Position numbers and translations under genes: made by a program
The notes under the pieces: model-generated
Database searches by the model: none
Told to the model about the DNA's origin: nothing
The model's input: the letters and a program-made list of their open reading frames with translations, nothing else
Shown here: piece after piece, positions 36,924 through 46,926 of the stretch
How positions within the stretch are numbered: position 1 is the stretch's first letter
How the letters are laid out: every line of letters begins with the position of its first letter
From: an uncultured Mesonia sp.
Lineage (GTDB): Bacteria; Bacteroidota; Bacteroidia; Flavobacteriales; Flavobacteriaceae
Assembly (NCBI GenBank): GCA_958296185.1
Contig: CATQIB010000017.1
Coordinates: forward strand, 37,445-101,444
Length of the DNA stretch: 64,000 nucleotides
Direction of reading: 5' to 3'

Positions 36924-37937
36924 TTAATCTAAAATTGAATAATCGCCAATGCTAATTTTTGTGAATTTACCATCAAATGTAGCGTGATTCCCAATCATAG
37001 CCTCATCGAGTTGTGCATTTCTAATGTTGCTATGGGTTTGTATTAAACTGTTTTTTATCTGGCTGTTTTCTATGCTACACCCCTCTCCTATAGAAACATT
37101 TGGACCAACCGTAGTGTTCACCAATTTAACGCCTTTACCAATATAACAAGGAGGAATAATGGTTGATTGTTCTAAAATAATATCATCAGAGACAAGTTGC
37201 TCCTTTTCTTCTTGATGCAAAAAGTTAAGCATGCGCTTATTGGTTGCTACCGTCACCGTTTTATTTCCGCAGTCCATCCATTCATCTACCTTCCCAGGCT
37301 TAAAGACTAAACCTTTTTGCTTCATTTTTTCTATACCGTCATTGATTTGATATTCTCCGCCGCGCATTAATTTCTCGTCAAGAACCAATTGCAATTGATC
37401 TTTAAGTACGCTTACATCTTTAAAGTAATAGATACCGATAACGGCAAGGTCTGATACTTTATCTTTTGGTTTTTCAACCAAATCTGTTATTTCATTTTTA
37501 TCGTTCAATTTTACCACTCCATAAGCTTCAGGGTTTTCAACTTGTTTTACCCAAATTACACTATCGGCTTCTTTATCTAACGTAAAATCTGCTTTGAATA
37601 GCGTATCCGCGTAAGCGATAACAGCAGAACCACTTAAAGAATCTTGTGCGCACATAATTGCATGCCCAGTTCCTAATGGCTTATCTTGAATATAAATACT
37701 TGCCTTGGCACCTAAATTCTGGGCAATATGCTTAAGCTTTTCTTCTATCTCTAGACCAAAATCTTTTCCTATTACAAAGGCGATTTCATCGATTGGCGCA
37801 TCGAGTACTTGTGCAATATCTTCTACAAGACGTTGCACAATGGGTTTACCCGCAATGGGTATTAGTGGTTTTGGTACAGTGAGGGTATGCGGTCTTAAAC
37901 GCGAGCCTCTGCCCGCCATAGGTACAATAATTTTCAT
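36924..37937 (-). CDS. Sugar-phosphate nucleotidyltransferase
   Basis: A 337-residue enzyme that activates a sugar phosphate with NTP. The N-terminal signature is IVPMAGRGSRLRPHTLTVPKP (split by a turn) at 3-23, with GTGHAI and YADTLF in the catalytic core. A short left-handed beta-helix of hexapeptide repeats ends it (IGKGVKLVNTTVGPNVSIGEG, about 266-286). The product could be a dTDP-, UDP- or GDP-sugar; motifs do not decide. It sits with a flippase gene, which suggests surface polysaccharide or lipid-linked glycan synthesis. Confidence 0.88.
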   Translation of the reverse strand: MKIIVPMAGRGSRLRPHTLTVPKPLIPIAGKPIVQRLVEDIAQVLDAPIDEIAFVIGKDFGLEIEEKLKHIAQNLGAKASIYIQDKPLGTGHAIMCAQDSLSGSAVIAYADTLFKADFTLDKEADSVIWVKQVENPEAYGVVKLNDKNEITDLVEKPKDKVSDLAVIGIYYFKDVSVLKDQLQLVLDEKLMRGGEYQINDGIEKMKQKGLVFKPGKVDEWMDCGNKTVTVATNKRMLNFLHQEEKEQLVSDDIILEQSTIIPPCYIGKGVKLVNTTVGPNVSIGEGCSIENSQIKNSLIQTHSNIRNAQLDEAMIGNHATFDGKFTKISIGDYSILD

Positions 37938-37962
37938 AGAATTTTTTTAATATCGTTTTAAC

Positions 37963-38394
37963 TTATTTTCCGGTGCTACCAAATCCTCCGGCGCCACGTT
38001 GGCTTTCCTCGAGAACGCTAACTTCTTTTAGATTGGCTTGCTCGTGTTGTGCAATAATCATTTGTGCGATACGCTCACCGTCTTCTATAACAAAAGATTC
38101 TTGCGAGAGGTTCACCAAAATAATGCCTATTTCTCCTCGGTAGTCGGCATCGATTGTGCCTGGAGAATTAAGTACAGTAATACCTTTTTTTAAGGCTAAA
38201 CCGCTACGAGGTCTTACTTGAGCTTCGTAGCCTATTGGGAGTTCTATAAATAAGCCTGTTTTGATTAGGGTGCGCTCTAGCGGACCTAAAATAACTTTGT
38301 CTTCTAGATTGGCGCGTAAATCCATTCCTGCTGCTCCTTGTGTAGCATAATTGGGTAATGGATGTTTAGATTTATTAATGATTTTAACGGTCAT
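37963..38394 (-). CDS. dut: dUTP diphosphatase
   Basis: Hydrolyses dUTP to dUMP and pyrophosphate, keeping uracil out of DNA. All five trimeric dUTPase motifs are seen in 143 residues: [35 protein letters not shown] and [10 protein letters not shown] at the C-terminus. It is 8 bases from the flippase gene and 25 bases from the nucleotidyltransferase. Confidence 0.96.
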   Translation of the reverse strand: MTVKIINKSKHPLPNYATQGAAGMDLRANLEDKVILGPLERTLIKTGLFIELPIGYEAQVRPRSGLALKKGITVLNSPGTIDADYRGEIGIILVNLSQESFVIEDGERIAQMIIAQHEQANLKEVSVLEESQRGAGGFGSTGK

Positions 38395-38402
38395 AGGACT
38401 AA

Positions 38403-39827
38403 TTATAAGAATTGAGCGATAAATTTTCTCTCTTTTATGTAAATGATTCCCAAAAATAAGAAAAGTAACAAGCTTCCTATATATAAATCGCTGTTAAATA
38501 TGTAGAATGAAGCAAATGAAAAACCAATTCCTAATCCCAAATAAATTAAAATATTGGTTAAATCGTAGGGTATGTGGTAGTATTTTCTTCCGTAAAGATA
38601 AGAAATCACTACCATAATGGCATAAGCAGCAAGAGTTGCGTAAGCGCCGCCCATAAAACCGATAACAGGAATAAGGCTGTAATTGAGTAGGATGGTAATT
38701 CCTGCTCCTAAAACTGAAAAATACATTCCATAACGGGTTTTATCGGTTAGTTTGTACCAGTAGGCTAGATTAAAGTAAATACCTAGGAATAAATTAGCCA
38801 GCAAGACGACAGGTACAATGTTTATGGCTATCCAATAAGAATCATCTCTAACGATTAATCGCTTAAAGAGATGCAAATAAACACATACAAATACCAGCAT
38901 TAAACTACCTAATATCACAAAGTATTTCATTATAACAGCATATGTTTGTTTTGCGTTTTTTTGTGCAGCGTGGTTAAAGAAAAATGGCTCGGCGCCGAGA
39001 CGAAATCCTTGAATAAAAATGGTCATGAAAACCGCAATTTTATAGCAAGCAGCATAGGCTCCATTTATATCCTTATTTAGCAATTGAGGTATAAGCCACT
39101 TATCAAAATTTTCATTGATTACATAGGCTAATCCAGCCACCATTATAGGCCAACCGTATTGTATTAACTGCTTAAATATTTTCGTATCGAATTGCCATTT
39201 TATTTTAAAGAAATAAGGCAACAGCATAAGCAGCGTGAACAAACTAGCCACTAGATTAGCTACGAAAACATAGGTAACTAGATCGTGAGAATAATCTAGA
39301 AAACCCAGAGACCAATTGGTTTTGGGGATAAACCACAAAAAAAAGTAGTTAAGACCCACATACAAAGCGATATTTAAAATTTTAATTACAGAAAATTTTA
39401 TGGGTTTCCCAGTGGCCCTCAGATAAGCAAAGGGAATTACCACAAGGGTATCTAAAGCAATTACCGCAATGAGTAGATTAAAGTATTCTTGTTTTAAATT
39501 GACCCATTGTGCTAAAAACGTACTGTTAAGGTAAACGCCGACTATAAAGGCGAAAGTAGTAAAGGTAAGACTTATAAATGCCGTAGAAAATACCTTTTCT
39601 TTTTCTTGATGTTTACTAAAAAACCTAAAAAAGGCAGTCTCCATTCCATAGGTGAGTAAAACATTAAAAAAGGCAGCATATACATAAAAAACGGTGTTGT
39701 CTGAGTAATCTTCGTTTTCTAGCGTAACTGTTAGTAAAGGAACCAATAAAAAATTCATTAATCGTGGTAGGACGGTGGCCATACCATAAATTAATGTGTC
39801 TTTAAAGAAGTTATTTAGTGTGTTCAA
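38403..39827 (-). CDS. Oligosaccharide flippase (MOP/Wzx-like)
   Basis: A 474-residue inner membrane protein with about 14 hydrophobic segments over its full length and a start ([21 protein letters not shown]) typical of the polysaccharide-transport branch of the MOP superfamily. It would flip a lipid-linked glycan across the membrane. It is the first gene of the leftward dut-nucleotidyltransferase-TPR-DUF4292-EnvC set. The exact substrate is unknown. Confidence 0.88.
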   Translation of the reverse strand: MNTLNNFFKDTLIYGMATVLPRLMNFLLVPLLTVTLENEDYSDNTVFYVYAAFFNVLLTYGMETAFFRFFSKHQEKEKVFSTAFISLTFTTFAFIVGVYLNSTFLAQWVNLKQEYFNLLIAVIALDTLVVIPFAYLRATGKPIKFSVIKILNIALYVGLNYFFLWFIPKTNWSLGFLDYSHDLVTYVFVANLVASLFTLLMLLPYFFKIKWQFDTKIFKQLIQYGWPIMVAGLAYVINENFDKWLIPQLLNKDINGAYAACYKIAVFMTIFIQGFRLGAEPFFFNHAAQKNAKQTYAVIMKYFVILGSLMLVFVCVYLHLFKRLIVRDDSYWIAINIVPVVLLANLFLGIYFNLAYWYKLTDKTRYGMYFSVLGAGITILLNYSLIPVIGFMGGAYATLAAYAIMVVISYLYGRKYYHIPYDLTNILIYLGLGIGFSFASFYIFNSDLYIGSLLLFLFLGIIYIKERKFIAQFL

Positions 39828-39935
39828 GGCTCTATAATTGAGGTCTTAAAAGTAGGTATTTATTGGCAATCTACCAATGCAGTAAGTTTTATATAAGCGG
39901 TTTATATTAGGCTTAAAGCGGATAAAAACTGGGTA

Positions 39936-39963
39936 TAAAAAAAGCCTCGGGAACCGAGGCTTT
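39936..39963 (-). terminator. Terminator of the atp operon
   Basis: On the minus strand AAAGCCTCGG pairs with CCGAGGCTTT around a 3-base loop, followed by a run of seven T. It lies 20 bases after the atpG stop. Confidence 0.9.
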
Positions 39964-39982
39964 AATATTTTATTTATATAGA

Positions 39983-40849
39983 CTAACCGTTTAGTGCTTC
40001 CGCACCTCCTACAATTTCTAAAATCTCGTTGGTAATCGAAGCTTGTCTTGCTTTATTATAAGATAATTTTAGAGCGTCTCTAAGTTCGGTAGCGTTGTCT
40101 GTAGCTTTGTGCATAGCGGTCATTCGAGCTCCATGTTCAGAAGCAAATGAATCGCGCAATGCTTTAAACAATTGCATTTTTAGTGACTTAGGAATAAGCT
40201 CTTCTATAATTTCGGTTTTATTAGGCTCAAACTTATAGTCGGCTAGCGAATTTTCCTCTTGCTCTTGATCTAGCGGCTCAATAGGTAAAAACTGTTCTGT
40301 TTTTACAATTTGGGTTGCAGCATTTTTAAAAGAATTGTATACTAAAATAACACGATCGTATTTCTTATCGATGAAATCTTGCATGATTTCTTCAGCAAGA
40401 AGAACAACCTGGTCAAATTCTAAATGATCAAAGATAGCGGTATCGTTTTTAGCGATAGTAAAATCTTTTTTCAAGATATCATTGGCTTTTTTACCCAGAG
40501 TAAGTAAGCTAACTTTTTTACCTTTTAAATCGTTTTGAATTAGATTTTTGGTTCCTTTTACGATGTTTGAGTTAAAAGCACCAGCCAAACCTCTATTTGA
40601 CGAGATAGCCACGACCAATACATTCTCTACTTCACGCTGTTCAGCAAATTTACTATTTGCACCCTCGTCTAAAGACGCGCTTAAGTTTTGAAGCAATTCT
40701 GTCAACTTATCTGCATAGGGACGCATAGCGGTAATGGCATCTTGCGCTTTGCTCAATTTTGCTGCCGATACCATTTTCATGGCACTGGTAATCTGCATAG
40801 TTGAAGATACCGAACTAATTCTGCTGCGTAACTCTTTTAAATTTGCCAT
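39983..40849 (-). CDS. atpG: ATP synthase F1 gamma subunit
   Basis: The rotor shaft of F1. Terminal helices that enter the alpha-beta ring are clear: residues 1-50 (ISSVSSTMQITSAMKMVSAAK) and the C-terminal stretch with MTAMHKATDNATEL and KARQASITNEILEI. 288 residues is normal. It is the last gene of the cluster, 61 bases after atpA, and that gap holds a hairpin. Confidence 0.96.
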   Translation of the reverse strand: MANLKELRSRISSVSSTMQITSAMKMVSAAKLSKAQDAITAMRPYADKLTELLQNLSASLDEGANSKFAEQREVENVLVVAISSNRGLAGAFNSNIVKGTKNLIQNDLKGKKVSLLTLGKKANDILKKDFTIAKNDTAIFDHLEFDQVVLLAEEIMQDFIDKKYDRVILVYNSFKNAATQIVKTEQFLPIEPLDQEQEENSLADYKFEPNKTEIIEELIPKSLKMQLFKALRDSFASEHGARMTAMHKATDNATELRDALKLSYNKARQASITNEILEIVGGAEALNG

Positions 40850-40867
40850 TATAAAATGATGAATTTA

Positions 40868-40905
40868 AACTTCAGCAGCACTATTAAGCTAGTACTGCTG
40901 AAGTT
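40868..40905 (-). repeat. Inverted repeat (hairpin) between atpA and atpG
   Basis: AACTTCAGCAG pairs with CTGCTGAAGTT (11 bp), then after one C/A mismatch ACTA pairs with TAGT, around a 6-base loop. On the transcribed strand no T-run follows, so it is probably an mRNA stability or processing element and not a terminator. Confidence 0.65.
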
Positions 40906-40910
40906 CATTT

Positions 40911-42491
40911 TTATTTTTTATATTTTCCAGATAACTCTTTCGCTACTTTTGTCATCACATCTAAAGTCTCATCGGTTAACTTACCGGCTTTCAATGTGTC
41001 TAAAACATCTCTATGTTTAGCATCTAAGAATTCGAGGTATTCTTTTTCAAATTCTTTTACGCGATCAACAGGAACTTCTTTTAGCAAGTTTTTTGAACCA
41101 GCATAAACAATAGCGATTTGATTCTCTACTGGGTAAGGGTCGTTTTGAGCTTGTTTTAAGATCTCAACGTTACGCTTACCTTTTTCGATGGTGCTTAGCG
41201 TTGAGGCATCAAGATCAGATCCGAATTTAGCGAAAGCTTCAAGCTCTCTAAATTGCGCTTGGTCTAACTTTAAGGTACCAGCAACTTTTTTCATCGATTT
41301 TATCTGGGCCGAACCTCCTACACGAGAAACCGAGATTCCTACATCAATCGCAGGACGTACACCAGAGTTAAATAAATCTGAAGTTAAGAATATCTGACCG
41401 TCAGTAATCGAAATTACGTTAGTTGGAATATATGCAGAAACGTCACCTGCTTGGGTTTCGATAACGGGCAAAGCAGTTAAAGAGCCACCACCTTTTACAC
41501 GATCTTTTAAAGAATCGGGTAGGTCGTTCATGTTTTTTGCGATATCATCATCATTGATCACCTTTGCCGCACGCTCTAATAATCTTGAGTGTAGGTAAAA
41601 TACATCTCCAGGATAAGCTTCACGTCCCGGTGGTCTTCTTAATAATAAAGATACCTCACGGTAAGCCACGGCTTGTTTTGATAAATCATCATAAATAATT
41701 AAGGCTGGTCTACCAGTATCTCTAAAATACTCACCAATAGCAGCACCAGCAAACGGAGCATAAACCTGCATAGGAGCAGGATCTGATGCATTTGCAGCTA
41801 CGACAGTAGTGTAGGCTAATGCGCCTTTATCTTCTAAAGTTTTAGCAATTCCGGCAACGGTAGAGGCTTTTTGCCCTACAGCTACATAAATACAGTAAAC
41901 AGGTTCTCCTCTATCGTAAAATTCTTTTTGGTTAAGAATGGTATCAATACAAACAGTAGTTTTACCAGTTTGTCTATCTCCAATTACTAATTCACGCTGG
42001 CCTCTTCCTACTGGAACCAAGGCATCAATAGATTTGATTCCTGTTTGTAAAGGTTCTGTAACGGGCTCTCTGTAAATTACCCCAGGAGCTTTACGCTCTA
42101 ACGGCATTTGAACGGTTTCGCCAGAAATAGCTCCTTTACCATCAATAGGTTTTCCAAGCGTATCTACTACTCTACCAACGATACCTTCTCCTACTTGAAT
42201 AGAAGCAATTTTCTGAGTTCTTTTTACGGTATCACCTTCTTTAATTGCTTTTGAAGCACCTAAAAGTACTACCCCAACATTATCTTCTTCTAGGTTAAGT
42301 ACCATTCCTTCTAGACCTCCTTCAAACTCAACGAGTTCTCCGTATTCTGCATTGGTAAGGCCGTAAACATTGGCAATACCATCACCTACGGTAAGTACGG
42401 TTCCCACTTCATTTAAGGAAGCTTTTCCCTCAAATCCGGATAATTGTTTTTTTAAAATTGCTGAAACTTCAGCAGGATTTACTTCTGCCAT
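40911..42491 (-). CDS. atpA: ATP synthase F1 alpha subunit
   Basis: The nucleotide-binding, non-catalytic subunit of F1. Walker A is GDRQTGKTT, and the family signature [14 protein letters not shown] is present, as are the N-terminal beta-barrel and the C-terminal helical domain. 526 residues is normal for Bacteroidota. It follows atpH with a 47-base gap that contains a perfect palindrome. Confidence 0.97.
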   Translation of the reverse strand: MAEVNPAEVSAILKKQLSGFEGKASLNEVGTVLTVGDGIANVYGLTNAEYGELVEFEGGLEGMVLNLEEDNVGVVLLGASKAIKEGDTVKRTQKIASIQVGEGIVGRVVDTLGKPIDGKGAISGETVQMPLERKAPGVIYREPVTEPLQTGIKSIDALVPVGRGQRELVIGDRQTGKTTVCIDTILNQKEFYDRGEPVYCIYVAVGQKASTVAGIAKTLEDKGALAYTTVVAANASDPAPMQVYAPFAGAAIGEYFRDTGRPALIIYDDLSKQAVAYREVSLLLRRPPGREAYPGDVFYLHSRLLERAAKVINDDDIAKNMNDLPDSLKDRVKGGGSLTALPVIETQAGDVSAYIPTNVISITDGQIFLTSDLFNSGVRPAIDVGISVSRVGGSAQIKSMKKVAGTLKLDQAQFRELEAFAKFGSDLDASTLSTIEKGKRNVEILKQAQNDPYPVENQIAIVYAGSKNLLKEVPVDRVKEFEKEYLEFLDAKHRDVLDTLKAGKLTDETLDVMTKVAKELSGKYKK

Positions 42492-42510
42492 AATTATTTA
42501 GTATAAATGA

Positions 42511-42524
42511 ATACGTGCACGTAT
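42511..42524. repeat. Perfect 14-base palindrome in the atpH-atpA gap
   Basis: ATACGTGCACGTAT is fully self-complementary, 19 bases before the atpA start. It could be a small hairpin (ATACG with CGTAT around TGCA) or a DNA-binding site. Confidence 0.5.
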
Positions 42525-42538
42525 CGTTTTTATTTCTG

Positions 42539-43084
42539 TTAAATATATGCGTTTTGATTAAACTTCTTTTTAAGCGAATTTAATTTGCCTGCTACACTAG
42601 CATCGTATTGTAAATCGCCTACACGTAAAATAAAACCACCTAAAATGCTTTCGTCAATAGCATTGGTTAGGGTGGCCTCACTACCAGTAAGTTGTTTTAC
42701 CTTATCCAGTAATTTAGTATGCATAGCCGGTGTTAATGCGGTTGCGGTAGTTACGTGAGCTACCTTGATATTTTGATCTTCGTCATACAAACGAATAAAT
42801 TGCTTTACCACATCTTGTATAAGAGCTATACGACCATTTTCTATAAGCACACCAAAGGTGTTTTGTGTGATGGTATCAACGTTTGTAAAAATTTGATTTA
42901 AAATGGCTTGCTTATCACTTGCCTTTACCACAGGACTTTTAAGAATATTGGCTAAATTTTTATTCTCGTTTAGCGTGTTCTCTAGTAAACGAAAATCTGA
43001 ATTCACCTCTTTTAATACCGCCTTTTCTTTAGCTAATTCTAAAATTGCTTTGGCATAGCGTTGTGCTGCTCTAGTATTGGCCAT
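42539..43084 (-). CDS. atpH: ATP synthase F1 delta subunit
   Basis: The stalk subunit linking F1 to the peripheral b subunits (OSCP homologue). 181 residues with the helical N-terminal domain (RAAQRYAKAILELA, 4-17) and the C-terminal signature ESILGGFILRVGD. It lies 8 bases after atpF. Confidence 0.95.
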   Translation of the reverse strand: MANTRAAQRYAKAILELAKEKAVLKEVNSDFRLLENTLNENKNLANILKSPVVKASDKQAILNQIFTNVDTITQNTFGVLIENGRIALIQDVVKQFIRLYDEDQNIKVAHVTTATALTPAMHTKLLDKVKQLTGSEATLTNAIDESILGGFILRVGDLQYDASVAGKLNSLKKKFNQNAYI

Positions 43085-43092
43085 AGTTTTTG

Positions 43093-43587
43093 TTAATTTA
43101 GCTTCACATCGGCTAGCATGTTATCAACTAACTGCATGTGATTTTCTTGGCTGTTTAATTCTTTTTTTACTACTTTTTCTGCGATTTCAATTGACAATTC
43201 GGCTACTTGCTGTTTAATTTCGTTCAGTGCAGCTTGTTTCTCTTGTGCAATCGCCTCTTGTGCAGCACTAATCATTTTGCTTGCCTTTAGCTCTGCTTCT
43301 GTGCTGGCTTCGTTAATCATTCTTTCTTTAATCGCACGTGCCTCTTTAAGCATTTTATCACGCTCTTCACGCGCTTCTTTTAATAACTTCTCGTTATTAG
43401 CTTTTAAATTTTGCATTTCTAAACGTGCTTTTTCGGCAGCGTCTAGGGCATCATTAATAGAGTCTTCTCTTTTCTTTATGGAATCAAGGATAGGTCTCCA
43501 AGCAAATTTAGCTAAAAGAAATATTAAAATTAAGGTGACAACCGTTTGCCACACAAATAATCCAAAATCTGGTTTAATTAAATCCAT
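43093..43587 (-). CDS. atpF: ATP synthase F0 b subunit
   Basis: The peripheral stalk. One N-terminal membrane segment (about 8-26, [17 protein letters not shown]) is followed by a long charged helix for dimerisation. 164 residues is normal. The 89-base gap to atpE upstream holds a 19-bp hairpin. Confidence 0.95.
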   Translation of the reverse strand: MDLIKPDFGLFVWQTVVTLILIFLLAKFAWRPILDSIKKREDSINDALDAAEKARLEMQNLKANNEKLLKEAREERDKMLKEARAIKERMINEASTEAELKASKMISAAQEAIAQEKQAALNEIKQQVAELSIEIAEKVVKKELNSQENHMQLVDNMLADVKLN

Positions 43588-43624
43588 AGGTTTTTATACT
43601 ATCTAAAATTAATTTAATTTTTTT

Positions 43625-43667
43625 AAAAACACTTCTTTTTAACCAACCGTTAAAAAGAAGTGTTTTT
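43625..43667 (-). repeat. Perfect 19-bp inverted repeat between atpE and atpF
   Basis: AAAAACACTTCTTTTTAAC (43625-43643) pairs without mismatch with the complement at 43649-43667 around a 5-base loop. On the transcribed strand the stem ends in five T and then seven A, so it may act as a partial terminator or a 3'-end protector of the atpB-atpE mRNA. Confidence 0.8.
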
Positions 43668-43676
43668 TCAATAGGC

Positions 43677-43898
43677 TTATTTTAACACCCCTAATAAGGC
43701 TGCTACTACACCAAATAACGCCACCCCTTCTACAAGAGCTGCCGCAATAATCATTGCTGTTTGGATTTTGTTTGCTGCTTCTGGCTGACGAGCGATAGCC
43801 TCCATTGCGGCTGCACCAATCTTACCAACACCAAATGCTGCTCCAAAAACTGCTAATCCAGCTCCTAAAGCTGCCAATCCTACATATAATAATTCCAT
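43677..43898 (-). CDS. atpE: ATP synthase F0 c subunit
   Basis: The 73-residue two-helix hairpin of the membrane rotor ring. The ion-binding carboxylate is E57 in AALVEGVAL; the next residue is Gly and not Ser or Thr, and the first helix has no Gln at the sodium site, so the ring should carry protons. The loop has the conserved ARQPE (36-40). It follows atpB by 33 bases. Confidence 0.97.
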   Translation of the reverse strand: MELLYVGLAALGAGLAVFGAAFGVGKIGAAAMEAIARQPEAANKIQTAMIIAAALVEGVALFGVVAALLGVLK

Positions 43899-43931
43899 AG
43901 TAAAAAAAATTAAAAAATTAAAAAATAAAAA

Positions 43932-45017
43932 TTAATGATGTTCATGTTCTTCAACGGCCACTCCAATAAATAGGGCCGATAGCATGGTAAATATAAAAGC
44001 TTGTAAAAATGCTACTAATAGTTCTAATACCATTATAAATAAGGCGAATGGAACCGAAATTCCGGCTACGCCTACATTTTCTAAAATAAAAATTAAGCCT
44101 AATAAACTTAAAATAATAATATGTCCTGCCGTGATATTTGCAAATAAACGTATCATTAAGGCTATTGGTTTAATGAATAAACCAATCAACTCAATTGGTG
44201 CCAATAATATTTTAACAGGTACTGGTACACCAGGCATCCAAAAAATATGCGCCCAGTAGTCTTTATTACCGTTGATTAAAATTAAAATCAGAGTAAATAA
44301 TCCTAAAGCAACTGTAACCGATATATTTCCAGTAACGTTTGCTGCGCCAGGTAATAAGCCTAATAAGTTGGTGATCCAAATAAAGAAAAATACAGTTAGT
44401 AAGAATGGCATAAACTTCATATACTTTTTCTTACCTATATTTGGTATGGCAATGTCATCACGTACAAAAAGAACTAAGGCTTCCAAGGCATTATTAAGAC
44501 CCTTTGGCGCTTTGTCACTCTTTTTATGATGACGCGCTAGGCTAAAAAAGAAAATCAGCATTACTATTACCGTTAAAAACATAGCCGCTACGTTTTTAGT
44601 TACCGATAAATCAGTTGGAGCTGTAGCATTATTGGGGTAATGGTCTTCACCAAAACTAAGTTTTTCTTCACTCGCATTAAGTTGATAAATCGTCTCGTGA
44701 TAATTTACAAAGCGCTTACCGTCTTTCTCTACCACAACTTCACCTTCAATATCGTGATGAAATTCACTAGACATAAAAGAAACCACTCCGTCTTCAGTAT
44801 AAAGAATTACGGGTAATGGCAAAGTGTATGAATTATCACCACTTCCTAAAAAGTGCCATCCATGCGCATCGCCAATATGATGCATTATCATGTCTGTAGG
44901 GTTAAACTGCTCTTCAGCTTCAGAATTTGATTCTTTAGCCAACGAGTTAAAAGGGATCGCAGTTAAGGTTATTGCTAGTGCAATTAGAAACTTAAACGAT
45001 TTAAATGTTGTCATCAT
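43932..45017 (-). CDS. atpB: ATP synthase F0 a subunit with exported N-terminal extension
   Basis: Forms the proton half-channels. The essential Arg is in LMIRLFANI. At 361 residues it is about 100 longer than typical: an N-terminal signal-like segment (7-27) and an acidic, His-containing region (about 28-140) precede the first F0 helix. Such extensions are common in Bacteroidota AtpB. It is the first gene of atpBEFHAG. An MM start gives two possible starts one codon apart. Confidence 0.96.
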   Translation of the reverse strand: MMTTFKSFKFLIALAITLTAIPFNSLAKESNSEAEEQFNPTDMIMHHIGDAHGWHFLGSGDNSYTLPLPVILYTEDGVVSFMSSEFHHDIEGEVVVEKDGKRFVNYHETIYQLNASEEKLSFGEDHYPNNATAPTDLSVTKNVAAMFLTVIVMLIFFFSLARHHKKSDKAPKGLNNALEALVLFVRDDIAIPNIGKKKYMKFMPFLLTVFFFIWITNLLGLLPGAANVTGNISVTVALGLFTLILILINGNKDYWAHIFWMPGVPVPVKILLAPIELIGLFIKPIALMIRLFANITAGHIIILSLLGLIFILENVGVAGISVPFALFIMVLELLVAFLQAFIFTMLSALFIGVAVEEHEHH

Positions 45018-45057
45018 AGCTGATCAACTTAATGGATTGCGCTTAAAAAATTTTGTG

Positions 45058-45065
45058 CAAAGATA
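45058..45065 (-). promoter_or_regulatory. Probable atp operon promoter, -7 box TATCTTTG
   Basis: Exact TAnnTTTG on the minus strand, 40 bases before the atpB start. The -33 element is weak. Confidence 0.5.
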
Positions 45066-45200
45066 GTCTTTTATAACTTATTTAAAAGACTTGTAATTAA
45101 ATTTTTTATATAGGCTGTAAGACAATTCTAGATGGAGCGTATTTTTGGCTTAAGCACTTCGTTTTCAGTTAACAAGAATTAAGTGGTGCTACAGGTTGGG

Positions 45201-46901
45201 CTAATTCTTGAAATCGAAATCTCTTAGCTTAAGTTGCAGGGTGGTTTGACCGTTCCATTCGTTTTCTTCTAGACTATAAACAGCCGAGCAACTTTTAGCG
45301 CGGAGTAGATCTTGTAGATGCTTACCCAAGTTAAATCCTATCCCAGAAAAAATATGCTTACTGCCCCTCTGTTTAAGACTGCATTTAAGGTGATTTTTAT
45401 CTGCTCCTACTTGTTTAGAAAAGCCGTTTTCTTTCAAATTATCAGTCATAAAGATGGGGGCTGGATTTCCTGGACCGAAAGGCGCAAATTGGCTCAGGAT
45501 TCTATAAAATTTTGGAGTTATTGATTTGAAGTCTAATTTTAAATCGATGTTTATTTCGGGTTCTAGTAGTTTGGGGTTGATTTGTTGTTGTACGACTTGT
45601 TCAAATTTTTGTTTAAAAAGGCTGTAATTCTCTTCAGTCAAGGTGAGGCCAGCAGCATACTTATGACCTCCAAACTGCTCAATTAATTCTTGACAGGCTT
45701 CTAAAGCCGCATATAAATCAAATCCTTTTACAGATCTTGCCGAAGCAGCTAACTTTTCTCCACTTTTTGTAAACACTAAGGTGGGTCTGTAGTAGGTCTC
45801 GGTTAAACGCGATGCTACTATTCCTATTACTCCTTTGTGCCAATCTTTTTGATAAACTACTGTGGTGGTTCTTTTTTCTTCTTTTAAACTTTTTATTTGG
45901 CTTAGTGCCTCTTGAGTTATATTTTTATCTGTTTCTCGACGATCTTGGTTAAATCTATCAATGGCATGAGCCATTTCTTGTGCTTCTTTGGGGTCGGTGG
46001 TAAGCATTAGATCCACCGCGCGTAAAGCGTGTTCCATTCGTCCAGCAGCATTTATTCGGGGTGCAATGATAAAAACTACATCGGTTATGCTTAGTTTTTT
46101 TTTATTGATTTCTTTTATAATGGCTTGAAAACCAACACGAGGCAAGGTGTTGATTACCTGCAATCCGTAAAAAGCTAAAATTCTATTTTCTCCTGTTATA
46201 GGTACAATATCTGCGCCAATGGCTGTGGCTACTAGATCTAAATAAGGGGTTAAAAACTCAATACCTCTACCTTGATTTTTTTCTAAAGCTTGTATTAATT
46301 TGAAACCAACTCCACATCCGCAAAGTTCTTTGTAAGGGTAGTTACAATCGGGTCGTTTAGGATTTAAAACGGCGACTGCCTTTGGTATTTCGGGTCCTGG
46401 TCTGTGGTGATCGCAAATAATGAAGTCTAATCCCTTCTTTTGCGCATAATCTACCTTATCTACCGCTTTGATGCCACAATCTAACGCAATAATTAAATCG
46501 AATTCATTATCGTGTGCAAAATCAATGCCTTGATAAGAAATACCATAACCTTCTTTGTATCTATCAGGTATGTAGCAAATTACATTTTCTGTATAATTGC
46601 GTAAATAAGAACTCATTAATGCAACACTTGTTGTACCATCTACATCATAATCTCCATATACAAGAATTCTTTGATTACGCTGTATGGCTTGTTCAATTCT
46701 GTTTACAGCGATATCCATATCTTGCATTAAAAAGGGGTCGTGCAGGTCGGCTAGGCTTGGTCTAAAAAAAGCTTTTGCTTGCTCAAAATTTTCAATTCCG
46801 CGCTGAACCAATAAAGTGGCAATATTCTGGTCTACTTGAAGTGCCTCTTGTAGGTGTTTGACTTTTTCAATATCGGGTATTGGTTTTAATGTCCAGCGCA
46901 T
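45201..46901 (-). CDS. recJ: Single-stranded-DNA-specific exonuclease RecJ
   Basis: A 5'-3' single-strand exonuclease for recombination and mismatch repair. DHH-family motifs are intact: DYDVDGTTS (about 83-91), DCGIKAVDK, DHHRPGPE and the DHHA1 motif RINAAGRMEHA, then the C-terminal OB-like domain. 566 residues is normal. It lies 25 bases after the glycosylase gene on the same strand, so the two repair genes may be co-transcribed. Confidence 0.95.
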   Translation of the reverse strand: MRWTLKPIPDIEKVKHLQEALQVDQNIATLLVQRGIENFEQAKAFFRPSLADLHDPFLMQDMDIAVNRIEQAIQRNQRILVYGDYDVDGTTSVALMSSYLRNYTENVICYIPDRYKEGYGISYQGIDFAHDNEFDLIIALDCGIKAVDKVDYAQKKGLDFIICDHHRPGPEIPKAVAVLNPKRPDCNYPYKELCGCGVGFKLIQALEKNQGRGIEFLTPYLDLVATAIGADIVPITGENRILAFYGLQVINTLPRVGFQAIIKEINKKKLSITDVVFIIAPRINAAGRMEHALRAVDLMLTTDPKEAQEMAHAIDRFNQDRRETDKNITQEALSQIKSLKEEKRTTTVVYQKDWHKGVIGIVASRLTETYYRPTLVFTKSGEKLAASARSVKGFDLYAALEACQELIEQFGGHKYAAGLTLTEENYSLFKQKFEQVVQQQINPKLLEPEINIDLKLDFKSITPKFYRILSQFAPFGPGNPAPIFMTDNLKENGFSKQVGADKNHLKCSLKQRGSKHIFSGIGFNLGKHLQDLLRAKSCSAVYSLEENEWNGQTTLQLKLRDFDFKN

Positions 46902-46926
46902 TTTTTATGGATTTGAACAGATAAAG

